Under the pieces are notes generated by a model. The model ran no database searches, was not told the origin of the DNA, and saw only the letters and a program-made list of their open reading frames with translations. Below, piece by piece: positions 44,930 to 51,914 of a DNA stretch of 64,000 bases. This DNA comes from CAIMZW01 sp037133095. Its GTDB lineage: Bacteria > Actinomycetota > Actinomycetes > Nanopelagicales > Nanopelagicaceae. Every line of letters starts with the position of its first letter. Within the stretch, counting starts at the first letter, position 1. Position numbers and translations under genes: made by a program. Location of the stretch: contig JBAXOT010000007.1 in NCBI GenBank assembly GCA_037133095.1, positions 10,102 to 74,101 on the forward strand. The letters run 5' to 3'.

Positions 44930-45013
44930 ACTATAACGGACTCAAACTCTCACTGGGTTTTAAGATGAATTTGTTGAGATATGGAGAAAGTGAACTTCTG
45001 GTGTCGTTAGAGT
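44930..45013. promoter_or_regulatory. Divergent promoters of gabT and rseP
   Basis: On the minus strand TATAGT (44935-44930) ends 6 nt before the gabT ATG. On the plus strand TAGAGT (45008-45013) ends 8 nt before the rseP ATG. Neither gene shows a Shine-Dalgarno, so both are predicted leaderless. Clear -35 boxes were not found. Confidence 0.5.
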
Positions 45014-45021
45014 ATTGACCT

Positions 45022-46209
45022 ATGAGCGCATTGGGAGTGGTTGCCTTCGTCGTCGCACTCCTCTTTTCGATTATGGTGCATGAGGCAGGTCACTTTCTCA
45101 CCGCCAAGCACTATCACATGAAGGTGACGGAGTTCTTTTTAGGCTTTGGTCGCAAGCTCTGGTCATTTCAGCGTGGTGAAACTGAATTTGGAATCAAGGC
45201 TATTCCTGCTGGTGGTTATTGTCGGATTGTTGGAATGTCTGCGCGCGAAGTTCTGCCCGAGGCTGACCAACCTCGCGCTTTCATAGCAGCCTCCGCACCC
45301 AAGCGTCTCGTCGTGCTGGGGGCTGGATCTTTTCTTCATTTCGTCCTGGGCTTCTTCTTGCTCTTCTTTCTGTACACCGCTGTTGGCACCACATATGTAA
45401 CAACAACAATTGCGGAAGTTACGCCGTGTTTAACCACCGCGAGCACTGGTTGCACCTCGGCCGATACTCCTTCACCGGCAAAGAGCGTCGGGTTAAAACC
45501 GGGGGACAAGGTTCTTTCGATAAACGGCGTGCTGGCATCAGATTGGTCTAAGTCGGTACTTCAGGTTCGTAATTCGCCGGGAAAACCAGTCACGATAGTT
45601 GTCGATCGCGCAGGTAGTTCCATCAGCCTGACTCTGGTTCCTGCTCGCATCATTCGTGACAAGAAGCCCGTAGGCGTGATTGGCATCGTGAATAAATTGG
45701 GGACGCTTCATCAAAACCCGTATCGCGCACTTATCAGCTCGACAAAACTAAGTCGCGACCTCTTTACCGGCAGCATTTCATCTCTGGTTAAACTTCCATC
45801 AAAAATTCCGGCGTTAGTGCGACAAACATTCGGCGGTCAACCGCGTGATCCACAAGGATTGGTTGGGGTCGTAGGTGTCGCCCGGGTCTCGGGGCAAGCG
45901 GCCAGCGATAAGAATCTTTCAGTCCGCGAGCGAATCGCAACCTTTATCTTGATCATTGCTAGCCTCAATATTTTCGTGGGAATCTTCAACCTTTTGCCGT
46001 TCCTGCCCCTAGATGGTGGTCATATGGCCCTGGCTTTCGTTGATGGTGTGAGGCGCTGGCGGGCACGCCGTCGTGGTGCACCATTACCGCCGCCTATCGA
46101 TCTGGAACGTTTAACCCCAATCACGATCGTAGTTTTCGTCATATTGGCGTTGCTTTCGATTTTATTATTAGGGGCAGATATCTTTAATCCCATCCATTTG
46201 AATGTGTAG
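45022..46209 (+). CDS. rseP: Site-2 intramembrane protease RseP/Rip (M50)
   Basis: 395-residue membrane zinc protease that cleaves anti-sigma factors or other membrane substrates. The active site HEAGH is at residues 20-24 in the first helix, a PDZ domain spans about 150-230 (KSVGLKPGDKVLSINGV), and the second metal motif FLPLDGGH lies near 330. A conserved actinobacterial order is dxr-rseP-ispG; here ispG follows but dxr does not precede. An RRRGAPLPPPIDLERL loop near the C terminus resembles mycobacterial homologues. Confidence 0.93.
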   Translation: MSALGVVAFVVALLFSIMVHEAGHFLTAKHYHMKVTEFFLGFGRKLWSFQRGETEFGIKAIPAGGYCRIVGMSAREVLPEADQPRAFIAASAPKRLVVLGAGSFLHFVLGFFLLFFLYTAVGTTYVTTTIAEVTPCLTTASTGCTSADTPSPAKSVGLKPGDKVLSINGVLASDWSKSVLQVRNSPGKPVTIVVDRAGSSISLTLVPARIIRDKKPVGVIGIVNKLGTLHQNPYRALISSTKLSRDLFTGSISSLVKLPSKIPALVRQTFGGQPRDPQGLVGVVGVARVSGQAASDKNLSVRERIATFILIIASLNIFVGIFNLLPFLPLDGGHMALAFVDGVRRWRARRRGAPLPPPIDLERLTPITIVVFVILALLSILLLGADIFNPIHLNV

Positions 46210-46238
46210 CTCCATCACAATTAAGGCAGAATATCCAC

Positions 46239-47390
46239 ATGGTTAATCTCGGAATGCCCGCCGCACCAGCTCCAGTCCTCGCGCCTAGACGAAAGAGCAA
46301 ACAACTTAAGGTCGGCAGCGTTCTTGTGGGTGGTGATGCCCCCGTCAGCGTTCAGTCGATGTGCACCACTCTTACTTCGGATGTAAACAGCACTCTGCAA
46401 CAGATCGCCGAGTTAACGGCATCGGGATGTCAGATTGTTCGAGTGGCGGTTCCTAGTCAAGATGATGCAGATGCCTTGGCCCAGATCGCTAAGAAATCTC
46501 AGATTCCCGTCATTGCAGATATCCATTTTCAACCGAAATATATTTTTGCGGCCATTGATGCCGGTTGCGCCGCGGTTCGGGTGAATCCAGGAAATATCAA
46601 GCAATTTGATGACAAGGTCAAGGAAGTCGCCAAGGCTGCCGGAGATGCGGGAATTCCTATTCGTATTGGGGTCAACGCTGGCTCTCTTGATCCTCGACTG
46701 TTGGCAAAGTACGGAAAGGCCACACCAGAAGCGCTCGCGGAATCTGCGCTCTGGGAAGCATCCCTCTTTGAAGAACATGGCTTCACAGATATCAAGATTT
46801 CAGTTAAGCACCACGACCCAGTAACTATGGTTAAGGCCTATCGACTCCTCGCGGAAAAATGTGATTACCCGCTGCATCTAGGTGTAACTGAAGCTGGTCC
46901 CTTTTTCCAAGGCACCATAAAATCAGCAACGGCTTTTGGAATTCTTCTGGCCGAGGGAATCGGCGACACAATTCGAGTCTCACTTTCCGCTCCACCCGTT
47001 GAGGAAGTCAAAGTAGGCATTTCAATTTTGGAATCTCTCAACCTTCGCCAACGTAAATTGGAGATCGTTTCTTGCCCATCCTGTGGCCGCGCCCAAGTAG
47101 ATGTTTACTCCCTCGCTGAAAAAGTCCAAGCCGGGTTGCAAGGAATGACAGTTCCGCTTCGCGTAGCAGTCATGGGTTGTGTAGTTAATGGCCCAGGCGA
47201 AGCCCGTGAAGCCGACCTCGGGGTTGCCAGTGGTAATGGAAAAGGCCAAATCTTCGTCAAAGGCGAAGTCATTAAAACTGTTCCAGAAGCCATGATCGTC
47301 GAAACTCTGATTGAGGAAGCGATGCGTCTTGCCGATGAAATGGAATTGGCTGGAGTGGAATCTGGTGAACCGACCGTTCAGGTTCGGTAA
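46239..47390 (+). CDS. ispG: 4-hydroxy-3-methylbut-2-enyl-diphosphate synthase
   Basis: 383-residue Fe-S enzyme of the MEP isoprenoid pathway, converting MEcPP to HMBPP. The start of the TIM barrel (VGGDAPVSVQSMCTT) and the 4Fe-4S cysteines Cys279, Cys282 and Cys314 (CPSCGR, GCVVNGPGEA) are intact. An AAGGCAG may serve as ribosome-binding site. Its presence shows the organism uses the MEP pathway, so dxr must be elsewhere in the genome. Confidence 0.97.
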   Translation: MVNLGMPAAPAPVLAPRRKSKQLKVGSVLVGGDAPVSVQSMCTTLTSDVNSTLQQIAELTASGCQIVRVAVPSQDDADALAQIAKKSQIPVIADIHFQPKYIFAAIDAGCAAVRVNPGNIKQFDDKVKEVAKAAGDAGIPIRIGVNAGSLDPRLLAKYGKATPEALAESALWEASLFEEHGFTDIKISVKHHDPVTMVKAYRLLAEKCDYPLHLGVTEAGPFFQGTIKSATAFGILLAEGIGDTIRVSLSAPPVEEVKVGISILESLNLRQRKLEIVSCPSCGRAQVDVYSLAEKVQAGLQGMTVPLRVAVMGCVVNGPGEAREADLGVASGNGKGQIFVKGEVIKTVPEAMIVETLIEEAMRLADEMELAGVESGEPTVQVR

Positions 47391-47438
47391 AACGTCTGGG
47401 GCGAGTAAATAAGTCGTCAGAAGTGAATTTGCATTAGG

Positions 47439-47444
47439 TAAGGT
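47439..47444 (+). promoter_or_regulatory. Predicted leaderless -10 box of proS
   Basis: TAAGGT ends exactly 6 nt before the proS ATG at 47451, and no separate Shine-Dalgarno is visible (the AAGG is part of the box). The same hexamer and spacing precede the DUF885 gene. Confidence 0.4.
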
Positions 47445-47450
47445 TCTCGC

Positions 47451-49181
47451 ATGTTGCGAATGTCCACCTTGTTATTACGTACTCTTCGGGACGACCCAGC
47501 CGATGCCGAGGTCGCCAGTCACCGGTTATTGGTCCGGGCCGGGTACGTTCGCCGCGTAGCCGCCGGAATATACGCGTGGTTGCCACTCGGATATATCACC
47601 TTGCGAAATATCGAGCGGATTGTTCGGGAAGAGATGGATAAGGCCGGATTCCAAGAAGTTCATTTTCCCGCGATGCTGCCTCGCGAACCATATGAGAAGA
47701 CAAATCGCTGGACCGAGTACGGTCAGGATCTCTTTCGATTGAAAGATCGACGCGGCAATGATTACCTCCTTGGCCCAACTCACGAAGAGATGTTCACCTT
47801 GATGGTGAAAGGCGAATACTCGTCCTACAAAGATCTGCCACTTTCGATTTATCAAATTCAAACCAAGTTTCGTGATGAGACCAGACCTCGTTCTGGAATT
47901 ATCAGAGGTCGAGAGTTCGTGATGAAGGACTCTTACTCCTTCGATCTCGACGATGAGGGCTTAGTCGTTTCTTACGAAAACCATCGAAACGCTTACATCA
48001 AGACATTTAATCGCCTCGGCATGAAGTACAACATCGTTTCGGCGATGGCAGGTGCGATGGGTGGTTCGAGGTCGGAGGAATTTCTCGCCCCTTGCCCCAC
48101 TGGTGAGGACACCTATGTGCTCTGCGAAAGTTGTGGTTACGCGGCGAATGTGGAGGCGATGGTTACTAATGTCGCAGCCTTTACCGGTGAAGCGCCACCT
48201 GCTATGGAAATCTTCGATTCACCAAATACGCCAACCATTGATTCGCTGGTCACTTTGTTGAACACCAAATTTGATGGCAACTTCACAGCCTCGGATACGC
48301 TCAAAAACGTCCTACTCGTGGCGGACGATCAAGCGATCTCCGTTCTCGTTCCTGGTGACCGAGAAGTAGACCTCAAGCGATTGCAAGCCAATTTGCCGGG
48401 AGTCGCAGAATTGCGGCTTTTCGAAGATGCTGATTTCGAAAAGCGCCCTGGACTTGTGAAGGGTTATGTCGGACCACAGGATGCCAAGGCGCTGGGCTTG
48501 ACTCTCTATGCCGACCCTCGCGTTGTAGTTGGCTCGAGTTGGGTTACAGGGGCGAATGCTCGGGACAAACATGTTCGATTCGTGACTCATGGTCGCGATT
48601 TCACTATTGATAAATTTGTGGAATCTGCCGAGGTAAAGGCTGGTGATCTCTGTCCAAATTGCGCCACGCCAGTTGTCATCGATCGAGCCATTGAAATTGG
48701 TCATATTTTTCAACTTGGTCGCAAGTATGCCCAGGCACTTGAACTCACGGTGCTGGATAAAGATGGCAAGCCTCGAGTTGTAACGATGGGTTCCTACGGC
48801 ATTGGAGTTTCCAGAGCCGTTGCAGCTATCGCTGAACAAACTCATGATGAAATTGGCTTAAATTGGCCACGGGAAGTTGCACCAGCAGATGTGCATATTG
48901 TTGCAACGGGAAAGGATGATGCACCTTTCGATACGGCTGACAAAATTGCCCAAGAGTTAGAGTCACAGGGATTGCGCGTAATGCTCGATGATCGCCGCGA
49001 CGCCAGTCCAGGTGTGAAGTTCAAAGATGCCGAACTCATTGGAATTCCATTTATCATCATTGTGGGCAAAGCCTTGGTTGATGGGAAGATTGAGTTACGC
49101 GTTCGTAGAACCGGCGAAAAGCACGAGCTAGAACTTTCCAGCGCCGTCGCAGAGATCATCTCCGCTGTCACCGCTGACTAA
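47451..49181 (+). CDS. proS: Prolyl-tRNA synthetase (bacterial type with editing domain)
   Basis: 576-residue class II aminoacyl-tRNA synthetase. The N terminus MLRMSTLLLRTLRDDPADAEVASHRL (start only given: MLRMSTLLLRTLRDDPADAE) and GPTHEEMFT, RDETRPRSGIIRGREFVMKD are catalytic-domain motifs; a YbaK-like editing insertion (about 230-400) removes mischarged alanine; an anticodon-binding domain closes the protein. Length matches the bacterial long form. TauE-like gene overlaps the stop by one base. Confidence 0.96.
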   Translation: MLRMSTLLLRTLRDDPADAEVASHRLLVRAGYVRRVAAGIYAWLPLGYITLRNIERIVREEMDKAGFQEVHFPAMLPREPYEKTNRWTEYGQDLFRLKDRRGNDYLLGPTHEEMFTLMVKGEYSSYKDLPLSIYQIQTKFRDETRPRSGIIRGREFVMKDSYSFDLDDEGLVVSYENHRNAYIKTFNRLGMKYNIVSAMAGAMGGSRSEEFLAPCPTGEDTYVLCESCGYAANVEAMVTNVAAFTGEAPPAMEIFDSPNTPTIDSLVTLLNTKFDGNFTASDTLKNVLLVADDQAISVLVPGDREVDLKRLQANLPGVAELRLFEDADFEKRPGLVKGYVGPQDAKALGLTLYADPRVVVGSSWVTGANARDKHVRFVTHGRDFTIDKFVESAEVKAGDLCPNCATPVVIDRAIEIGHIFQLGRKYAQALELTVLDKDGKPRVVTMGSYGIGVSRAVAAIAEQTHDEIGLNWPREVAPADVHIVATGKDDAPFDTADKIAQELESQGLRVMLDDRRDASPGVKFKDAELIGIPFIIIVGKALVDGKIELRVRRTGEKHELELSSAVAEIISAVTAD

Positions 49182-49951
49182 TGTCGGTCTCCACCTTTCT
49201 CTTTCTGGCGCTTGCAGCAGGTTTCGCTGGATTTGTTGATGCCATGGTCGGCGGTGGGGGACTGATTCAGTTACCCGCTCTCCTTATTGGACTGAGCGAC
49301 AAACCGATTCCGCTGATATTGGGAACAAATAAGATTCCAGCGATTTTGGGAACCAGCAGCGCCGCCGTTACATATTTTAAAAGAGTACGTCCCGATCTTC
49401 ACGTCACTGCTTTCATGGCTGGACCGGCATTCTTGGGATCCATTCTTGGGGCCAGGTTGGCGGCAAGCTTTCCTAAAGATTTTTTTCGCCCCATAATTAT
49501 TTTTCTGCTCATCGCAGTTGCGATTTACACTTGGCGCAAACCCCAATTGGGACTGCAGGAAAAAATTAAATACTCAGGAAAAGTACGCAATGCTTTGGTG
49601 GCCGGCTTTGGTCTAACAATTGGTTTTTATGATGGGGTATTTGGACCAGGTACCGGCACCTTTCTTGTTTTTCTCCTAGTCGGCGTCATTGGCTATGAAT
49701 TCCTTAAGGCATCGGCAACTGCAAAGTTAGTGAACATTGCAACTAATTTTGGCGCCATTCTTTCATTCCAATTCACTGGACATATTTGGTGGCGGCTTGG
49801 ATTAGCGCTCGCGGTGGCTAATGTGAGCGGGGCAATTGTGGGATCGCGTCTTGCGATAAAAGGCGGGTCGGGGTTGGTTCGACGCGTCTTCTTGATTGTT
49901 GCGGCGATTCTCATCGCGAAGGTAAGTTATGATTGGTTCAAAATTCAATAG
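49181..49951 (+). CDS. TauE/SafE-family membrane permease
   Basis: 256-residue protein with about eight hydrophobic segments and internal repeat character, as in the TauE/SafE (DUF81) family, whose members are linked to export or uptake of sulfonates and other organic anions. GFAGFVDAMVGGGGLIQLPALL and GFYDGVFGPGTGTFLVFLLV are the two family repeats. The substrate is unknown. It overlaps proS by one base, and its coding end runs near the rimP start. Confidence 0.87.
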   Translation: MSVSTFLFLALAAGFAGFVDAMVGGGGLIQLPALLIGLSDKPIPLILGTNKIPAILGTSSAAVTYFKRVRPDLHVTAFMAGPAFLGSILGARLAASFPKDFFRPIIIFLLIAVAIYTWRKPQLGLQEKIKYSGKVRNALVAGFGLTIGFYDGVFGPGTGTFLVFLLVGVIGYEFLKASATAKLVNIATNFGAILSFQFTGHIWWRLGLALAVANVSGAIVGSRLAIKGGSGLVRRVFLIVAAILIAKVSYDWFKIQ

Positions 49952-49961
49952 CGAGGGAATC

Positions 49962-50444
49962 ATGGATAGAACACAACTGAATAATCAACAATTGAAAGAT
50001 GTAATTACCGCAGCCATTACGCCATCTGTTACGACGGCGGGTTGTTATGTAGAAGAAGTAACAATCACCCCAGCAGGCAAATCGCGCCTCATGACGATTA
50101 TCGTCGACAGCGATGCTCACCTTAATCTTGATCAAGTCACCGGTGTCTCTCGTGGGATTTCTGAAATCCTCGATGTACTGCCCGAACTCGGGGATGCACC
50201 ATTCACCTTAGAAGTTAGTTCACCTGGTATTGATCGTCCGCTCACCGAGCTGCGCCATTGGCGAAAAAATCTTGGTCGGCTGGTGAAAATAATTTTGCAG
50301 AATGGCGAGACCGCAACCGGTCGCATTGGTTCAGTGGAGGGTGATTCAGTCCACATTAATGACATTATTTATCCGATTGCTGAAATCAAGAAAGCCCATA
50401 TCGAGATCGAATTTAAATCTTTAAAGTCAGACGAGTCAGAATGA
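49962..50444 (+). CDS. rimP: Ribosome maturation factor RimP
   Basis: 160-residue small-subunit assembly factor. The N-terminal domain (VTPAGKSRLMTIIVDSD-like) and the motif EVSSPGIDRPL are typical. ATG 49962 is preferred because GAGGGA lies just upstream; an in-frame ATG at 49929 would lie inside the TauE gene and adds residues without family match. It opens the rimP-nusA-ylxR-infB cluster and overlaps nusA by four bases. Confidence 0.94.
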   Translation: MDRTQLNNQQLKDVITAAITPSVTTAGCYVEEVTITPAGKSRLMTIIVDSDAHLNLDQVTGVSRGISEILDVLPELGDAPFTLEVSSPGIDRPLTELRHWRKNLGRLVKIILQNGETATGRIGSVEGDSVHINDIIYPIAEIKKAHIEIEFKSLKSDESE

Positions 50445-51484
50445 ATGTAGATGTAAAAGCGCTGATTGCGCTGACGATTGAACGAGAGATGCCGCTCGAA
50501 AAGCTCATTAACGCTATTGAAAATGGTGTGGCAGCCGCGTATGCGGAATTGCCAGAGGCTCATCCCAACGGTCGTGCGGTACTCAATCGGCAAACTGGCG
50601 AGATTGTTATTTATTATCCAGTTTTAGGTCCAGATGGCGACCGCATCGACACCGCAATTGATTCGCCAGAAGGGTTCAGCCGAATAGCCACCTCGACCGC
50701 CCGAAAAGTAATCAAAGAAAAAATGCGTGAGGCAAACGATGCCGAGATCGTGGGGGAATTTACCGCCAGTGTCGGAGATGTAATTTCGGGCGTCATCCAA
50801 CAAGGTCGCGACCCGAAGATTGTTTATGTTCATCTGGGTCGGATCGAAGGCAAGATTCCGCCGAACGAGCAGGTCCCAACTGAGACCTACGTCCATGGCC
50901 AAAGAATCAAGTGTTTTGTGGTTGAGGTAAAGCAAGGCCTTCGTGGTCCAGAAGTCACCCTTTCCCGAACTCACCCGGCCCTGGTGAAAACGCTTTTTGC
51001 CCTGGAGGTGCCGGAAATTAAAGATCGAATTGTCGAAATCGTCGGGGTTGCCCGCGAAGCCGGCCACCGAACTAAGGTCTCTGTGCGTTCCCACCGAGCC
51101 GGCGTAAGTCCCAAAGGCGCGCTTATTGGACCCATGGGTGCCAGAGCTCGAGCCGTCATGGACGAACTCAATGGTGAGAAGATCGATATTGTCGATTATT
51201 CAGGTGATTTGGCGACCTATGTGGCTAACGCGCTCGCACCTTCCCGAGTAACCAGCGCCGAAGTCGTCGATCTTGAGAGTAAATCGGTGAAAGTCGTCGT
51301 TCCCGACTATCAACTTTCCTTGGCAATTGGCAAAGACGGTCAAAATGCCCGCTTGGCCGCCCGATTGACCGGCGCTCGAATTGATATCCACCCGGATAAT
51401 CCGGTCGAGCGAATCGCCAAACCCAAGCCGATCGTGGAAGAAGTGGACCAGCCTGATTACCCGTCCCAGCCTGTAAGCGAGTAA
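50441..51484 (+). CDS. nusA: Transcription termination/antitermination protein NusA
   Basis: 347-residue NusA with an N-terminal RNA polymerase-binding domain, an S1 domain (about 125-190, VGDVISGVIQQGRDPKIVYVHLG), and two KH domains (GVSPKGALIGPMGARARAVM; LSLAIGKDGQNARLAARLTG). The short actinobacterial form lacks the C-terminal acidic repeats of E. coli NusA. It overlaps rimP (ATGA). Confidence 0.96.
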   Translation: MNVDVKALIALTIEREMPLEKLINAIENGVAAAYAELPEAHPNGRAVLNRQTGEIVIYYPVLGPDGDRIDTAIDSPEGFSRIATSTARKVIKEKMREANDAEIVGEFTASVGDVISGVIQQGRDPKIVYVHLGRIEGKIPPNEQVPTETYVHGQRIKCFVVEVKQGLRGPEVTLSRTHPALVKTLFALEVPEIKDRIVEIVGVAREAGHRTKVSVRSHRAGVSPKGALIGPMGARARAVMDELNGEKIDIVDYSGDLATYVANALAPSRVTSAEVVDLESKSVKVVVPDYQLSLAIGKDGQNARLAARLTGARIDIHPDNPVERIAKPKPIVEEVDQPDYPSQPVSE

Positions 51485-51518
51485 GGTTTGCCCGTTCACG
51501 TCCTTGGGAGATAAAGCA

Positions 51519-51800
51519 ATGGCAATTCCAATTCGGAGTTGTATTGCCTGTCGAAAGAGGGAGAGTTGGACGAACGTTCTGAGAGTCGTGGTTGTTGATG
51601 GTCAGGTAATTCCTGATCAGTTCAAGCGCAAAACGGGACGAGGGGCTTGGTTGCATCAAGGTTGCCTTGAATTAGCTAAGAGTCGAGGGGCATTTGTTCG
51701 GGCATTTCGAACAACGGCGCCACTTCGAACCGAGACACTCGAGGAATACGTTCGTTCGTTGCAAGCACAAGAACAATCAGATAACCCGTCTGATTCGTAA
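51519..51800 (+). CDS. ylxR: YlxR/DUF448 RNA-binding protein
   Basis: 93-residue basic protein of the YlxR family, encoded between nusA and infB in most Gram-positive bacteria. The signature IRSCIACRKRE and GRGAWLHQGCLELA are visible, with the family's cysteine pair. ATG 51519 is chosen because GGGAG lies 8 nt upstream. Known relatives bind RNA and may act as RNase P or nucleoid-associated regulators; no more specific function is inferred. Confidence 0.9.
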   Translation: MAIPIRSCIACRKRESWTNVLRVVVVDGQVIPDQFKRKTGRGAWLHQGCLELAKSRGAFVRAFRTTAPLRTETLEEYVRSLQAQEQSDNPSDS

Positions 51801-51812
51801 AAGGAGAATGAC

Positions 51813-51842
51813 ATGTCAAATAAGGCAATCTCACAATCATGA
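51813..51842 (+). CDS. Possible 9-residue upstream peptide before infB
   Basis: MSNKAISQS followed by TGA, preceded by an optimal AAGGAG ribosome-binding site (51801-51806). Its stop codon lies inside the left arm of a perfect 8-bp hairpin (51837-51859). Translation could therefore influence folding upstream of infB. So small a frame may be spurious; the strong ribosome-binding site is the only direct support. Confidence 0.3.
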   Translation: MSNKAISQS

Positions 51843-51859
51843 GCACTCAGCGCTCATGA
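51837..51859 (+). promoter_or_regulatory. Hairpin between ylxR and infB
   Basis: TCATGAGC (51837-51844) pairs perfectly with GCTCATGA (51852-51859) around a 7-nt loop. No U-tract follows, so it is not an intrinsic terminator. It may stabilise or attenuate the mRNA ahead of infB. Confidence 0.55.
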
Positions 51860-51914
51860 GAAGGCTAGACATTTAGGCTCCAAATAAACGTGGGGCCATG
51901 ACAGGAAGGTAACT

